Assembly: GCA_947311845.1 (NCBI GenBank)
Contig: CAMZMU010000107.1
Span: 18,497,166 to 18,561,165 of the forward strand
Length of the DNA stretch: 64,000 nt
Reading direction: 5' to 3'
Source: Poa pratensis
Lineage: Eukaryota > Streptophyta > Magnoliopsida > Poales > Poaceae
Part shown: piece by piece, positions 1-11,024 of the stretch
How the letters are laid out: the number at the start of each line of letters is the position of its first letter
Position numbering within the stretch: the stretch's first letter is position 1
Program-made: the position numbers and the translations under genes
Notes under the pieces: model-generated
What the model was told of the DNA's origin: nothing
What the model saw: only the letters and a program-made list of their open reading frames with translations
Database searches by the model: none

Positions 1-780
1 CCGGCGCGTCCCTCTGCCCCTGCCCCCGCGCGTCCCCTTTGCCCCTGCCCCGCCCCGGCCCGTCGATCTCGCCTTCCTCCGGCGTCGCCCTGCTCCGTGC
101 TCCGCCGCGCGCGCCCCCTCCGTCTCGTTCCCTCCTCGACCTACGGTCGCCATGAGCACGTCGACCTCTGACCGCCACGAGGCCGTCGCCGTCCGGGTCT
201 CCGCCACACCACCACCACCGCCGGCCGCCCAAGGTGAGAGCTTTAATTTTGCATTCTCTTTTTTTTTTGTTATTTCTCCATAGTTGCATTATATAGCTAT
301 GAAAATTAGAATATTGATATGCAAATTGGTTGATATTGTAGTTGCAATATTTTTGTTATTTCTCCATTTGTTGCTATTGTAGTTGCTATATAAAAATTAC
401 ATTCTTATTTTTATTTTAAAATTGCTATTAGCTATGAAAATTAGATTGCTATTTAGCTATGAAAATTAAATTGCTATTAGCTATATGAAATTGTAGCAAA
501 TTTAGCAAAGTTAGAAAATGTAGCAATTTAGCAAAGTTAGCAAGGTTATTTGATGATTGTGTTAGCAAAGTTAGAAAGGAAATTAACTTAGAAAACAATG
601 TTAAAAATTGTGTTAGGAAAACAATTTTTGTTAATACTCCATAATTAGTTGCAATATTTTTGTTAAGAAATATTTGTTGCAATTTTTGTGTATAAGAAAT
701 TTAAATTTGCTTGCTACTTAAAATTTGTGTACTTTCTAACCTTGATGCTATGAATTTTAAATTTGCAGTGACATTGAGCT

Positions 781-3700
781 ATGGAGGACGACGCCCCCTT
801 CATCCGAGACGAGGAGAAGGAAGAGCGAATGGCAGAAATTATTTTTGAGAAGACCCTTGGAGTAAATACCGATGGAGAAGATTCCGATGAAGATTCCGAT
901 GGAGAAGATTTCAGCGCAAAATATTTGAACGACTCCGGTGTGGGACTTGAGCTAGAAGAAATAAGAGACGACGACGAAGTGCCCTTAGCAAACTCCGGCG
1001 AGGTATATATATTAAGTCTTGTTGATCACTGGATGCATTAATTGATTTATATTGCACTTATTAACGAATCATTTCTCTTTTAGCCCTCCGGATCTAAGCC
1101 TCCAAGTTCGCCAAAGACGCAACGAGGCCCGAATCAAAGGATAAAGCTTCCAGATGGTGCAAAGTTGTCGATCGACGAAGTTGCTGCTGATGGCAAACCG
1201 ACGAAACCCGAAGACACCTCCCGTAGATATGTAGTTCAATGCGGAGTTCTTGTTAGGGACATGATCCCGATCACTATTGCAGAATGGAATAAGCCGGTTA
1301 AAGCCAACATTGGAGCAAGTTATGTCGACAAAAGAGCTAAAGATTTGCTTTGGGACACGCTCTTGGAATCTTTTAGCCTACCGGTAGGTCTCGAAGAGAA
1401 GAAGAAGGACAAAGTCAAGCAGTGGACTCTTAAGAAGATGGCCACACAATTCAACAACTGGAAGAAAACATTGTGGAGAAAATATGGAAAGAAAACTCCA
1501 GAATTCACTGGACATCTTGAGAAGATAAAAGATGTGTGGACCGAATTTGTGGCGTATAAGAAATCGGACGTCGTTGTGGCCCGATCGGCCAAAAATAAGT
1601 TGAATGCTAAGAAGAAGAAATATTTCCATACTTTGGGGTCAGGTGGTTACAAGTCTGCCGTGCCTAAGTGGGAATCCTTTGAAAACGACCTGCGTAAAAA
1701 AGGGATCACTCCACAGACAGATGACTGGCCCGAGAGGGCCAAGTTATGGTTGTTCGCGCATGGGGCAGGGTTGGACCCAGACACAGGGCTGATTGTTGCA
1801 AAGGAGAAATGGAAGAAAAGAATTACAAGGGTCGTAAAAAAACTAGAGGACGCAATAGAGAAAGTCAAAAAGGGAGAATTTGTTCCCGATAGAGAGGACG
1901 ACGAGCTGACACTCGCCCTCGGGAATCCTGAACACGACGGACGATGTCGAGTCAGAGGAGCCAATGTTAATAAGTATCAAGGATTTCCGGCGGACGTTGC
2001 AACTTATAGAAAGCGTTTCAGAAATAAGAAGAAGGAGTTGGACCGGTTCACGGCATTAGAACAGCAGGTGAAGGGGTTCCAGGAGCAACTGAATGCACTT
2101 ACCCAGATCCTGCAGTTGATGCCGCCCCATCTCAGCGGAAAAGCAGCGTGGGTTCCACGCAGCTAGAAGATCCTGCAGTCGAACCGCCGGCGGCTCACTA
2201 CCCCGTGGATGATATGACGGAGAAGACAAATTGTGTGCTACACATGCCGATGAAGAACATTAGTTTTCCGGTGGCGGATGGGTATGCTTTACCAAATCAA
2301 CCTGGAGCAATCGTCCATTTTGCTCCGATTCCAGCTGGCTATGCTCGTGTCGGGGTGAAAACAGTTATGCCCAGATTCCATTCAATGGATCTTGACATTC
2401 CTGGATGTGACGACGAGAAGACACTGGGAGAAGTCGAGTTTGGTATCGTTCTATGGAATAAGAAATACATCATGTTTCCAGACGCGGTGCCAAGGCCACC
2501 GACTCCTCCGAGTAGAAATCCACCACCTCAAAGTCCACCCGACCTCCTCGACGATTGGGAGCCTGCCGCGAGTCCATCGCCCGTGCCGTCCCGTCAGCCG
2601 ACTGATGCGCCCAGTAGTAATTTGCCAAAGCGGAAGCTGTTCACGTCGACTAGTACTATGCTCAGGAAAGACAGGTCCCCTGTCAAGAAACGTGCACGTG
2701 CAAACATACCCGAGAAAGTCAAGAGTCCTGAGAAGAAGTTAGCTTGCGAGATGACTTCAGAGGAAATAACTACTAGTTTGCAAGAAGAGTCAAGAGCCTT
2801 TTTTGAACAGAAAAAACGAAAAAACTGCAGGCACAACTGCACCCCGTAAAGGAATTTCTGAAGACTATACCAATGGACAAAAAAGATTACACCGTTGACT
2901 GCTTATATGACCCTCCACCGAAGCCCCTTTCAGACTATGAGCGCTTTATTAACAAGCAACATAGCGCACAGATGAGCGCACAGACGGAGGAAGCAAAGAA
3001 ATGCGGGAAACAAGTTACTCAGATCGGAGAACAAGAAGTACAATCGATCGCCCCGCTCATCATGCCTTCTGATAAGGCGGCTCTGCAAATGCATGAGGAG
3101 ACAAGTTACGACGTTGCTCCGCTAGCATATAAATATGTTCATGGGCAGCCTCTGGTCATGGATCCGAAAGCTCTAACAACACAGTTATGGAAGTTGCATA
3201 ACTGGTACATGGCCGCTGCAAAAGAAGGGAAAATCTATTTCCTGCCGAGAGTTCAGGAACAGCACTACTTCCGAGAATACGCTGTGCAGGTTGAGTTCGA
3301 AGAACTTTTTCAGATGTACAATCAACGTGCCCTCGACAAAGCTATCATCAGCTGCTATTGTCTGTAAGTAATTTATTTGTGTAATTTAATTCTTTAGTTA
3401 AGCTGGTGTTCATTGTCTGTAATTATCCTCACGACATTCTTTTGTATGCTATTAATTATGCAGAATGAAGATTCGTGAATGCAGAGTGGGAGGAATCTGG
3501 GACATTGGGTTCATTGACCCAGATAAAATTCCAGAAGTCACCGTAGAACAATGTGCCGAGGCCACAGAGGATGTTTTGCTAACGTTTTTAAAGCGACAAA
3601 GTACCAAAAAAGAAATACTTTTTCCTTACAACTTCAAGTGAGTGTTACTGTCTTGTACACATTCTATATTTTGCTTTTCCGATATTAAGTGTAATTAATG

Positions 3701-4404
3701 AGTTATGAATAACCGCGTATATAAACGTGTCCAGGTTCCACTTCATTCTGATGATCATTAAAATCGATGTTGGAGAAGTTGAAGTCTGGGACTCATTAAG
3801 GAGAGAACCTGAGGACTACAGAAGCGTGCGTGTAATGGTCAGGAGGCAATTTCAATCGCACTATATCGGGCTCTTTCGTTCATTTCCTGATATATCGGTC
3901 AAATAACTCCTCAATTCATTTTCTTTGCCGGGCAGGGTTTGGAGAAAGTTCAGAGAGGAAGAACCCGGCGAGTGGAAAGAAAAGCTGGAGTTTAAGGCTA
4001 ACTTGGTAAGTAGTACTTCACGTTTCAATACCATTATCAATCTCTTGATTATTATTTGATTGAATTCTATTCTCGTATAGTGCTGCCTAAAACAACCACC
4101 TGGGACGAATTTATGTGGATACTACGTCTGCGAGTACATTCGCATGATGGACAGCGAGAGAGATAATACTCGAAGAACTAGAGAGGTACGTAAACATCAT
4201 TCACAACTTTATTTTGCTACCATCAATTGTGTTAGTTTCCTTCATATAATTGATTTGATCTCCTTCTTTCAAATTAAGATGGCAAAAAAGCGGAACCAGC
4301 TCCTACCAGAAAACCGCGTAAAAGGAATCGCGGAGGAATTGGCGGGATTTTTTCTTACAGAGGTCATACCTGAATCCGGAGAATTCCACTATATCGACAA
4401 GTAG
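781..4404 (+). pseudogene. CACTA accessory gene: transposase_24-like, DUF8039-like, Ulp1-like protease parts
   Basis: Exons read by eye are 781-1002, 1084 to about 3364, 3464-3637, about 3735-4005 (perhaps with a further intron near 3838-3935), 4081-4185 and 4279-4404. The first 74 codons are acidic. Codons after 1165 give a Lys/Trp-rich segment (RRYVVQCGVLVRDMIPI, then WTLKKMATQFNNWK) like the plant transposase_24 (Ptta/En/Spm) family, ending in a short coiled coil. A DUF8039-like block follows at about 2200-2480. The 3' exons encode the end of a Ulp1/C48 cysteine protease: an FHFILMIIKIDVGEVEVWDS strand, then GTNLCGYYVCEYIRM containing the expected catalytic Cys. Two reading-frame breaks (near 2110-2150 and near the A-runs at 2810-2825) make it a pseudogene. 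Its role in CACTA biology is not established; desumoylation is inferred only from family. Confidence 0.7.
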
Positions 4405-4553
4405 CCTCTCCCTCCATGTACTAGGAGTGATCTCCATATGTAATTAATTATGAGTACTTTATATGTGTACATATATATACCAAGTTGTATGTGTGCTATG
4501 TGATCTTCACGTGTGCGAAAAACTTTTTTTGGTGCGTCGACGTGATCTCCTCC

Positions 4554-4623
4554 GAAACCCTAAACCCTGAAAAATAAACGAAAATAAAAAACAGAAACCC
4601 TAAACCCTGAAAAATAAACGAAA
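4554..4623 (+). repeat. Two-copy 40-bp tandem repeat with AAACCCT units
   Basis: A 30-bp unit with two plant-telomere-like AAACCCT heptamers followed by GAAAAATAAACGAAAA occurs at 4554 and again at 4594. It lies in the 3' untranslated part of the CACTA element. Two heptamers per unit are too few to call an interstitial telomere. Confidence 0.8.
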
Positions 4624-4638
4624 AGAAAAAAAGCAGAA

Positions 4639-4679
4639 ACCTTTAGTACCGGTTCGTAATACGAACCGGTACTAAAGGT
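4639..4679. repeat. Perfect 20-bp palindrome, CACTA subterminal repeat
   Basis: The arms 4639-4658 and 4660-4679 are exact inverted complements around one base; the arm begins ACCTTTAGTACCGG. Related half-copies follow at about 4720-4775. Arrays like this are the usual transposase-binding subterminal repeats of CACTA elements, so this is probably part of the element's cis-acting end. Confidence 0.8.
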
Positions 4680-4813
4680 CCTCCGCCTGCGCGCGCTCTG
4701 CTCTGCCCACGTGGAGGCCTTTAGCACCGGTTTGTAAGCAACCGGTACTAAAGGGGGTACCCTTTAGTGCCGATTTATTAGCACCGGTGTTGTTGCCCCT
4801 TTTTCTACTAGTG

Positions 4814-5056
4814 TCAAAATCCCAGATATATAATCTCTCTGATTCTAGAAGCGAAGGTACAAAAAATGTATGTGGCTTTGACCAACAAAATAGAAATAAT
4901 TACTATAGTAGACGTCACATTGATATTGGAGTACCGAGTATGTTTTCATAACGTAAATTTTATACGTGGCAGCACATTTTTCATATGGGAATAGATCGTC
5001 ATGCACATCTAGATCGTGTCAATGTTCGAAATCACCTTCATTAATTTGACATCAAG
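4814..5056. other. Short spacer, no gene seen
   Basis: AT-rich sequence between the CACTA end and the next insertion. No reading frame or repeat structure was recognised. It ends with the left copy of the target duplication TTGACATCAAG (5046-5056). Confidence 0.6.
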
Positions 5057-7325
5057 GATCAGTGGGATGCGGTTAGGTTAGCTCTCGCGACAGGCAGGCG
5101 ACCATGCGGCCGCCGCCGCCGCGTAGCTCCGCCTCCCCAGCCCCTCGTCACTCCAAGCCTTGCCCCATGGCCTCCCCCATCCCCCGACATCGTCCCCTCA
5201 GCCCATCCACCTCCCCGTCCCTCTCCCACGATGGTGGTCGCCGGGAACCAGATCCAATCCGGACCGGCTCTCCCGTTGCTCGAGGTGCTGGGGATGGAGC
5301 TCCTCCCGCTAGCAGCCAGAAGCTCTCCTCGGCTGCTCCGGCCGCCCCGTCCCAGCTGCCGCCTCCTCCAGATCAGCTCCCTCCCAACTTCAAGCCTCAG
5401 GTGCTGGGGCCGCTGCCTGCCGGTCTGGAAGGTGCTGGGGATGGAGCTCCTCCCGCAGGCAGCCAGGAGCTCTCCTCGGCTGCTCCGGCCGCCCCGTCCC
5501 TGTTGCCGCCTCCTCCAGATCGGCTCCCTCCCAACTTCAAGCCACAGGTGCTGGGGCGCTGCCTGCCGGTCCGGAAGGTGGAAGCGACGTGCTGGGCTGG
5601 CAGGAGGTACGCAATCGACGTCGGCAGCAGCGGAGCCAGCCACAGGTGCCTCCTCTCTCTGAGAGGGAGAACCGGGCCGTGGCCTTCAGGCGGAGGGTGT
5701 GCGGCCAGTTCTTCCGCTGCTTGGCGTCCGACCACCGCGTGGCCGACTGCCACGGCAAGGTCAGGTGCCTCTCCTACCGCCGCTCGGGCCACCGCGAGCG
5801 TGACTGTTGGCAGCATCAGTCGGCCAGCACCCACTGCTCCGGGTCGCCTACAGCCAGTTCGCTCTGCTCTGGGTCGCCGGCTGCCGGTCCGAGGCGCCCC
5901 ATGGACCGCTCCTGGGTCTCCGTTGCTGCGCCTCGTGCTGCTTGCGAGGACAGGGGTCCTCGCCCGGCTGCCTCTCCGATGGTTCTGCTGCTCCAACTGT
6001 TGCGGTGTTGAGGTCCATCGTTGAGGAGCAGGCGATGGTGCTGCGGGCTGAGCTGCAAGACCTGGTTGCTTCCCGGTTCGAGGAGTTGGTCCAGCCGTTG
6101 CGTGTGGTGACAGATAAATTGCATGCCTTGCTGGAGCAGTTTGAGAGTTCGATGGAGCGGGCTGCGGTTGCTTTGGAAGTGCCTGCCATGGTGCAGACGC
6201 CTCCAGCACCGCCTGCACTTGCTGAGATCAACGGTGGCCTCTCAGACGGTGAAGCTCCGAGTTGTATGGTTGTTTCTCTCCTAGGGATGCGACCTTTTCA
6301 GCGTCGATGCTCGCCCTGACCTCCTCGTTATTGGCTGCTCCGGAGGGTGTTTTTCCGGTGGTGGAGGCCTTGGCCAACCAGCAAGAGCTTGCTGTGGAGT
6401 CTGATCTGCCTTTGGGTTTGGAGAACCTGAAGTTTTGTGGTACACCTAGCTCTGAGGAGAGAACCACGCAGGAGTTGGTCTCTTTTGATGCTGAAAAGCT
6501 TTAGGAGAAGGAGTTGTTCCAAGATGTTGCTTGCTCTGCGTCGGGCTTGCCCACGGACAAGCAGGTGGAGGAGGCTGCTCCCTCTCACTTTGAGCGACGC
6601 AGCATCCATTTGGACAAGAAAAACAGTGCTTGTGATCTTCCAACAGTCAAGGGAGCGGAGTATAGGCGGGTGGAGCTACATGAAGGGGTGCAGGAGTTGG
6701 TTTCCTCGGCCCCAACCTTCATAGAATCCATCACCGCTCGCATCACCGCTCCTCTGCTGTCTGCGGCTCCACCAACGCCGGCCACACCGATCAGGCGCCG
6801 CCCCAGAAATCCTGCCCCGATGCCCACTCGCCAGGCCAGCGTTCGGCGGGCTGTCACATCCATGGCGTGGTTGAGCACGATTGAGAGGGCGCATCGTGTC
6901 CTACGCAAGAAATGGGGGCTGCCGGCGGAAGACGAAGCAAAAGGGGATGCCACAGAGGAGGTGCTGCAACAGCGTTTCATGGCCCTCTTCAAAGATCCGA
7001 AGACGGCGCTGGAGGCGGAGGCGGTGAGGGCTCTGTTCGGCAGAGTGGGGCATTCAAGATCCATGGTTTCCAAGACGGCCGGGAGCCGGGCTACTCCAAC
7101 GACTGCGGCCCGGGCTGCCCGCGCAGCTGAAGATCTGGAGTTGGAGCCGCCTGCAGAGGCGCATTCTCGCGAGTAGTTGTCCTTAGAGATAGGCAGCCTA
7201 CGCTGTCATTCTTGTTGTTGTTTTCTCTCTGTGTTTTGATAGATCCTTTCTAGCGTGTAACTGAACTACTTTCTATCTTCTTAATTGAATTGGCAGAACA
7301 CCTGCCGTTATCCTTCAAAAAAAAA
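5057..7325 (+). mobile_element. Non-LTR retroelement (ORF1-only, LINE-derived) with poly-A and target duplication
   Basis: The 11-bp sequence TTGACATCAAG lies directly before (5046-5056) and after (7326-7336) this block, and the block ends in nine A residues (7317-7325). This is the hallmark of target-primed reverse transcription on the plus strand. The body is 2.27 kb, GC-rich at the 5' side, and encodes only a zinc-knuckle ORF1-like protein in several broken frames; no reverse transcriptase or endonuclease is present. It could be a non-autonomous LINE derivative mobilised in trans or a retroposed mRNA of an ORF1-type gene. The clean target duplication argues for a fairly recent insertion. 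Confidence 0.75.
5104..7176 (+). pseudogene. Zinc-knuckle (CCHC-like) ORF1-type protein, broken
   Basis: The coding signal moves through three frames: 5104 onward (Pro/Ser-rich N-terminus), about 5589-6011 and 6514-7176 (Arg/Ala-rich C-terminus). The middle frame has a paired zinc-knuckle segment, CGQFFRCLASDHRVADCHG followed by KVRCLSYRRSGHRERDC; one Cys of the second knuckle appears to be Tyr. Proteins of this layout are encoded by grass LINE-like elements and presumably bind RNA. The region 5300-5560 contains a direct repeat of about 150 bp: the segment around GGTGCTGGGGATGGAGCTCC occurs twice. Frame changes and the degraded finger mean no functional product is expected. Confidence 0.6.
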
Positions 7326-7336
7326 TTGACATCAAG

Positions 7337-8843
7337 AAGATGGTTGATTCATGTCGACGTCTTTGTGGTCCTTGATTTGTAAACTTTGAGAACTTTGCGT
7401 TATCCTAAAATATTCCATCTTAATTTTCTTAAAAAGAGGGGTTTTCTATGATTTCATTTATGCGAAACCAGCAGTCTACGGTGCTATTCTTCTTACGGGA
7501 GTACAACGCTATTTAAAACATATGGGCGCCTAAAGTTCTGAAAGACGATTATTGAGTCCATCCGTGTCTTAACTGGCTTTTAAAAAAAAAAGGGAGCGCC
7601 TGTGAACATATATGTGTATAATATCCCTGCAAAAGAAATATATAATACATTGGAGCTTGTCCTTTGGCGACTTTATTTCTTTCAAAAGTGCCCTTTCACG
7701 ACTTGGAAGGCTTTATCCTTATTCTAATTAACATGGGAGATGTCGACATTCCTACCAGCTTACCTCGTATTGTAATCTTGAGATGAGCTTCCTTTGCCTT
7801 CAAAGGTCGTGCCACCATGTTAATTTATCAACAGATTTGGATTCCAACGCAACTTAAAATAGAAGTACGCTAATTCTATACACATCAATGGCATCATGTT
7901 TCTTCCCATTCATGGCTACTAAAACTGTGTCAGATCGCTTTGGTGAGATATTTTTTCTTTTAATACGGTTGGAGTCTGAGCTAATGCTATACTCACAAAA
8001 AAGTTTAAAGTGTTGTTTTCGTCATCATGACAAGACTGTTAAAAACATGTCCTTCAATTGCAAGTTTGTCCGTTCTATATAGCCAGTCACGCAAATGCTT
8101 TTGAACTTGTATGTAGTGCTACAAATATTTTTAGCAACTGATTATGTGGCATCGATCACAAGTTCAAAATCCTCATTAGGGTGAGAGCAGTTTCCATAAT
8201 ATGATCGCTATGATTATGTATAAATGACATGGTGTACAAATCCATCTCACTTGTAGGTTATTTACCGGTGTACGTCACATTTTTTCCAAAAACAGGAGCA
8301 TGCCCCGGCCCCTGCATCGAAGCGATGCACAAAACCCTATAAACAAAACAAACCCGAAGCCACATGGCTCGCGACAGATGCTACACCAGACTACCATAAC
8401 CCTATGATAAAATATAAAAGAAAGAGAAAAAACACAACTTAATTCTAGGCAAAGTCTTTAAGAAGGAAAATCCGCATGTATGCCGATGATAACAGGTCCA
8501 ACCTAAGGTCGAGCTCGGGATTCCCCAAAGACGAGTTTCGAGCCACCACACCTTCGGCAAAGGAACGACGCAAGTGCGCGTAGTGTGCAAACTCGACCCC
8601 AGTGCTTCTAGCATCATCACATGTCCGGCCAACGAATCATTCCCTATCAGATGTCGATGTAAACTTGAAGTCGACGACGTCCCATATGGCCATGCCTCTA
8701 GGCACTGTCGCACCACATTCGATTCAGCAATACCAACCATGACTTGACACCATGGAAGAGATGTCACGCGTAGCACCTGCCATGACCATGCATGACTTGA
8801 CGCCTTTGTATGAGACGTCGTGCATCGCCACAGCTGACTAGGA
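7337..8843. other. No gene seen; older repeat material
   Basis: The first 950 bases are AT-rich without recognisable coding. From about 8285 a segment starting GCATGCCCCGGCCCCTGCAT follows a T-rich stretch and resembles a common dispersed Triticeae repeat in reverse orientation; it runs to 8843, where the gypsy element begins, and may resume after 17047. A 124-codon minus-strand reading frame at 8402-8776 has no recognisable domain and is not called. Confidence 0.4.
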
Positions 8844-9830
8844 TGATGTAGCCCAACCTACGGCTCCTACAACAAGTTGCCCAATGACAAGAGCAAGAGT
8901 CAAAGCTTTCCATGATAAGGTGAATTCACTCCTATCTATGTGTGACCTCGACACTCCTTTGAATGGGTTGCTACTTCATACGTATACTTTGTGCATACTC
9001 AGGAACCACCTTGATGACGACCTACAATGGAGTGGAGAAGATGGCCAAGAGACAACACAAGACGAGGGAGAAGAAGCTCAGCCGGACAAGCACCTGAGGA
9101 AACCGGACCCCCAGCCGGCCAAGACCGGATCCAGGTCCGGACCTGCTCCCGACAAGACCAGTCGTCCAGCCGGCCAAAACCGGCCTCAAGGCCGGGCTGC
9201 ATCCAGAGATGGCCGGACCTCCAGCCGGCCTCGACCGGGCTCAGGTCCGGCCCAGCACCCGACGAAGCCGGCACCTAGGCCGGCCTAAACCGGATCCAGG
9301 ACCGGATCTCCTCCAGCTCGCGCGTGTCCTCACCTGTCAACGTGTCTTACCCCCGTTTTGTACCCAGACTATAAATAGACCCCTCCCCTCCAGATCTAGG
9401 GTTAGACTATGATTTGGGATTAGAGTAGAGGTTTGCTCCTTCTTCTCAAAGTGTCTCTTTCCTCCTATGGAGATGAATCAAGGCCTCCTTTTGTGGAGAT
9501 GAACCAAGGCCTCCCCTTGTGGAGAAGATCCCTTCGTGGATACCAACGCTTCCTCTTATAGTTGCGATTACTTGCTAATCTTCCTCTTGTAGTGGCTAGA
9601 TTGGATTGGTTGGATTGACCAATTGGACAAACAATCCTAAGAGTAAGGTGTGCTTGGGAGAGGAGAATTGGGGGCTACCCTTGGGGCTTGTTACCAGTTG
9701 AATCTTGCTGAGTTGCTACTTGCTAGTTATCTTTGATTTGAGAGTTTTCCCTCTTTGTGTTCATCACTTGTTCTTCGTGTTCATCGATCCCTCCGCCCAA
9801 ATCCGTGAAAATCGGGACCAACCTACATCA
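8844..9830 (+). repeat. 5' LTR of the gypsy element
   Basis: 987 bp, TG to CA. It contains a GC-rich stretch (about 9100-9310) of repeated CCGGCC / ACCGG / CCGG palindromic motifs, then a TATA box and pyrimidine-rich leader, then short GATGAACCAAGGCCTCC repeats. Its partner at 16049-17046 is about 98 percent identical by eye. Confidence 0.9.
9369..9378 (+). promoter_or_regulatory. TATA box of the gypsy 5' LTR
   Basis: CTATAAATAG lies in the LTR, followed by CCCCTCCCCTCC, a good U3/R transition. The same motif occurs in the 3' LTR at about 16574-16583. Transcription would begin about 30 bp downstream. Confidence 0.65.
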
Positions 9831-9832
9831 TA

Positions 9833-9844
9833 TGGTATCAGAGC
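9833..9844 (+). other. Primer binding site (initiator tRNA-Met)
   Basis: TGGTATCAGAGC starts two bases after the 5' LTR and is complementary to the 3' end of plant initiator tRNA-Met, the usual primer for plant retrotransposons. Confidence 0.9.
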
Positions 9845-11024
9845 TCTAGGTTGACACGGATTTTATTTGTGTTTCCACCAAAATCCACCAATTTTTTCTT
9901 CGTTTTTGAGAAATTCGAAAATTTCCACCAAAAATAGCCATTTTGGGATTCGAGCGATTCGGTCGATTTGATGAGTTTTTGGTAGTTTTGATACATGGAT
10001 CTGTTGCTTTAGGACCCCCTCCACCCTTGTTTGCGTTCCCTAGCCTTAATTTTGCCAATTTCCCACGAAATCGAGGTTTTTCGCGTCACTTTTCTGCCCA
10101 AAATTCGCGGATTTTCGAGCTCCAGCTCAGCCGGACCCCCAGCCGGCCTAAACCGGCCCCAGGTCCGGACCACAACCCGACGCGACCGGACCCCCAGCCG
10201 GCCTAGACCGGCCCCAGGTCCGGTTTGACTGAAAAAAAATTCTTTTCTTTCTTTTTCCTCGGTTCGTTTTGGCAATTCTCCGTTGTTGTTTGAGTCCTTT
10301 TCTGGTGTGTGCAGCATTTACAACATCGAAGCTTCCACAGCAACTTCATCAACGGGACTCGACATTTCCCCGACTTTGTAATCCGTTGTGAACCCTTCTT
10401 CCTTTCGCGTAACTTGACCTATCGGACTAGCTCTTTGATATTGCGGGGCATTGCACTTATCGAGTGATTGTCTTAAAGTATTGGCGAGTGTGTATCGTTA
10501 GAGATCTTGGCACTAGCAAAAGAGAAGGAATCATCGTCAAAAAGCAAAAAAAAAAAAAAAGAACATGAGTAGTGCCAAGTATCATCTCTTGTAGGTTGCG
10601 ACAAAGCTGAAACCGCCAAAGTGAGTGAGTGTTAACACTTGTGCAAATCCGTTGCCCATCAAAAGGCAATTGAGCTAGCGTCCCTTGTGTTGGGTGACAT
10701 TTGAGCACGTAGTCTTCGTTAGGTTGTCTATCTTCGAGTGCTCGCCCTTTGGTCGCCCAACCCCATCATTCGCTTTTGTGTGTGTTTCTTGATACTTTGT
10801 GGTTGGAGTTTCTTTGGTAATTTGATCATTGTGGATTTTCTCTACCTTTGACAATATGCTTTCGCGAGTTTGCTTGTTTCGTTGCCACTTCATACCTTCC
10901 TATCCTCATAAGTGTGTGTGTTGGGTGTTAGAACCGGATTCTCTCCTCTCAAGCCACATTATACTTGGGATATAGTTTGTCTTGGTTTTTCCTTACCACA
11001 TATCTCACTTGTTCTTGAGAAAAT

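Larger units (their letters stand above)
1..4813 (+). mobile_element. CACTA DNA transposon, 3' part
   Basis: The right terminus reads TTTTTCTACTAGTG, the inverted complement of a CACTAGTAGAAAA end, and stops at 4813. Just inside it are subterminal repeats built on TTTAGTACCGGTT and its complement, typical of grass CACTA elements. The interior holds a broken multi-exon accessory gene (781-4404). The GC-rich first 240 bases could be a 5' exon: an ATG at 152 and a donor at about 234 are visible, but the splice phase does not fit the ATG at 781. The left terminus and transposase (TNP2-like) gene are not in the window, so the element either extends upstream or is truncated. The right-hand target duplication (TCA, 4814-4816) cannot be tested without the other end. 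Confidence 0.8.

Noticed and set aside
4554..4623. Interstitial telomeric repeat
   Set aside because: Only two AAACCCT heptamers per unit, embedded in a CACTA 3' region; it is a short tandem repeat, not a telomere remnant.
5397..6218. 273-codon minus-strand frame in the ORF1-like element
   Set aside because: Opposite-strand openness caused by high GC; the zinc-knuckle protein is on the plus strand.
8402..8776. 124-codon minus-strand protein
   Set aside because: No domain or codon signal; the region looks like a dispersed repeat.
10541..10560. A-run as the end of a retroposon
   Set aside because: It lies inside the gypsy leader, with no adjacent target duplication.
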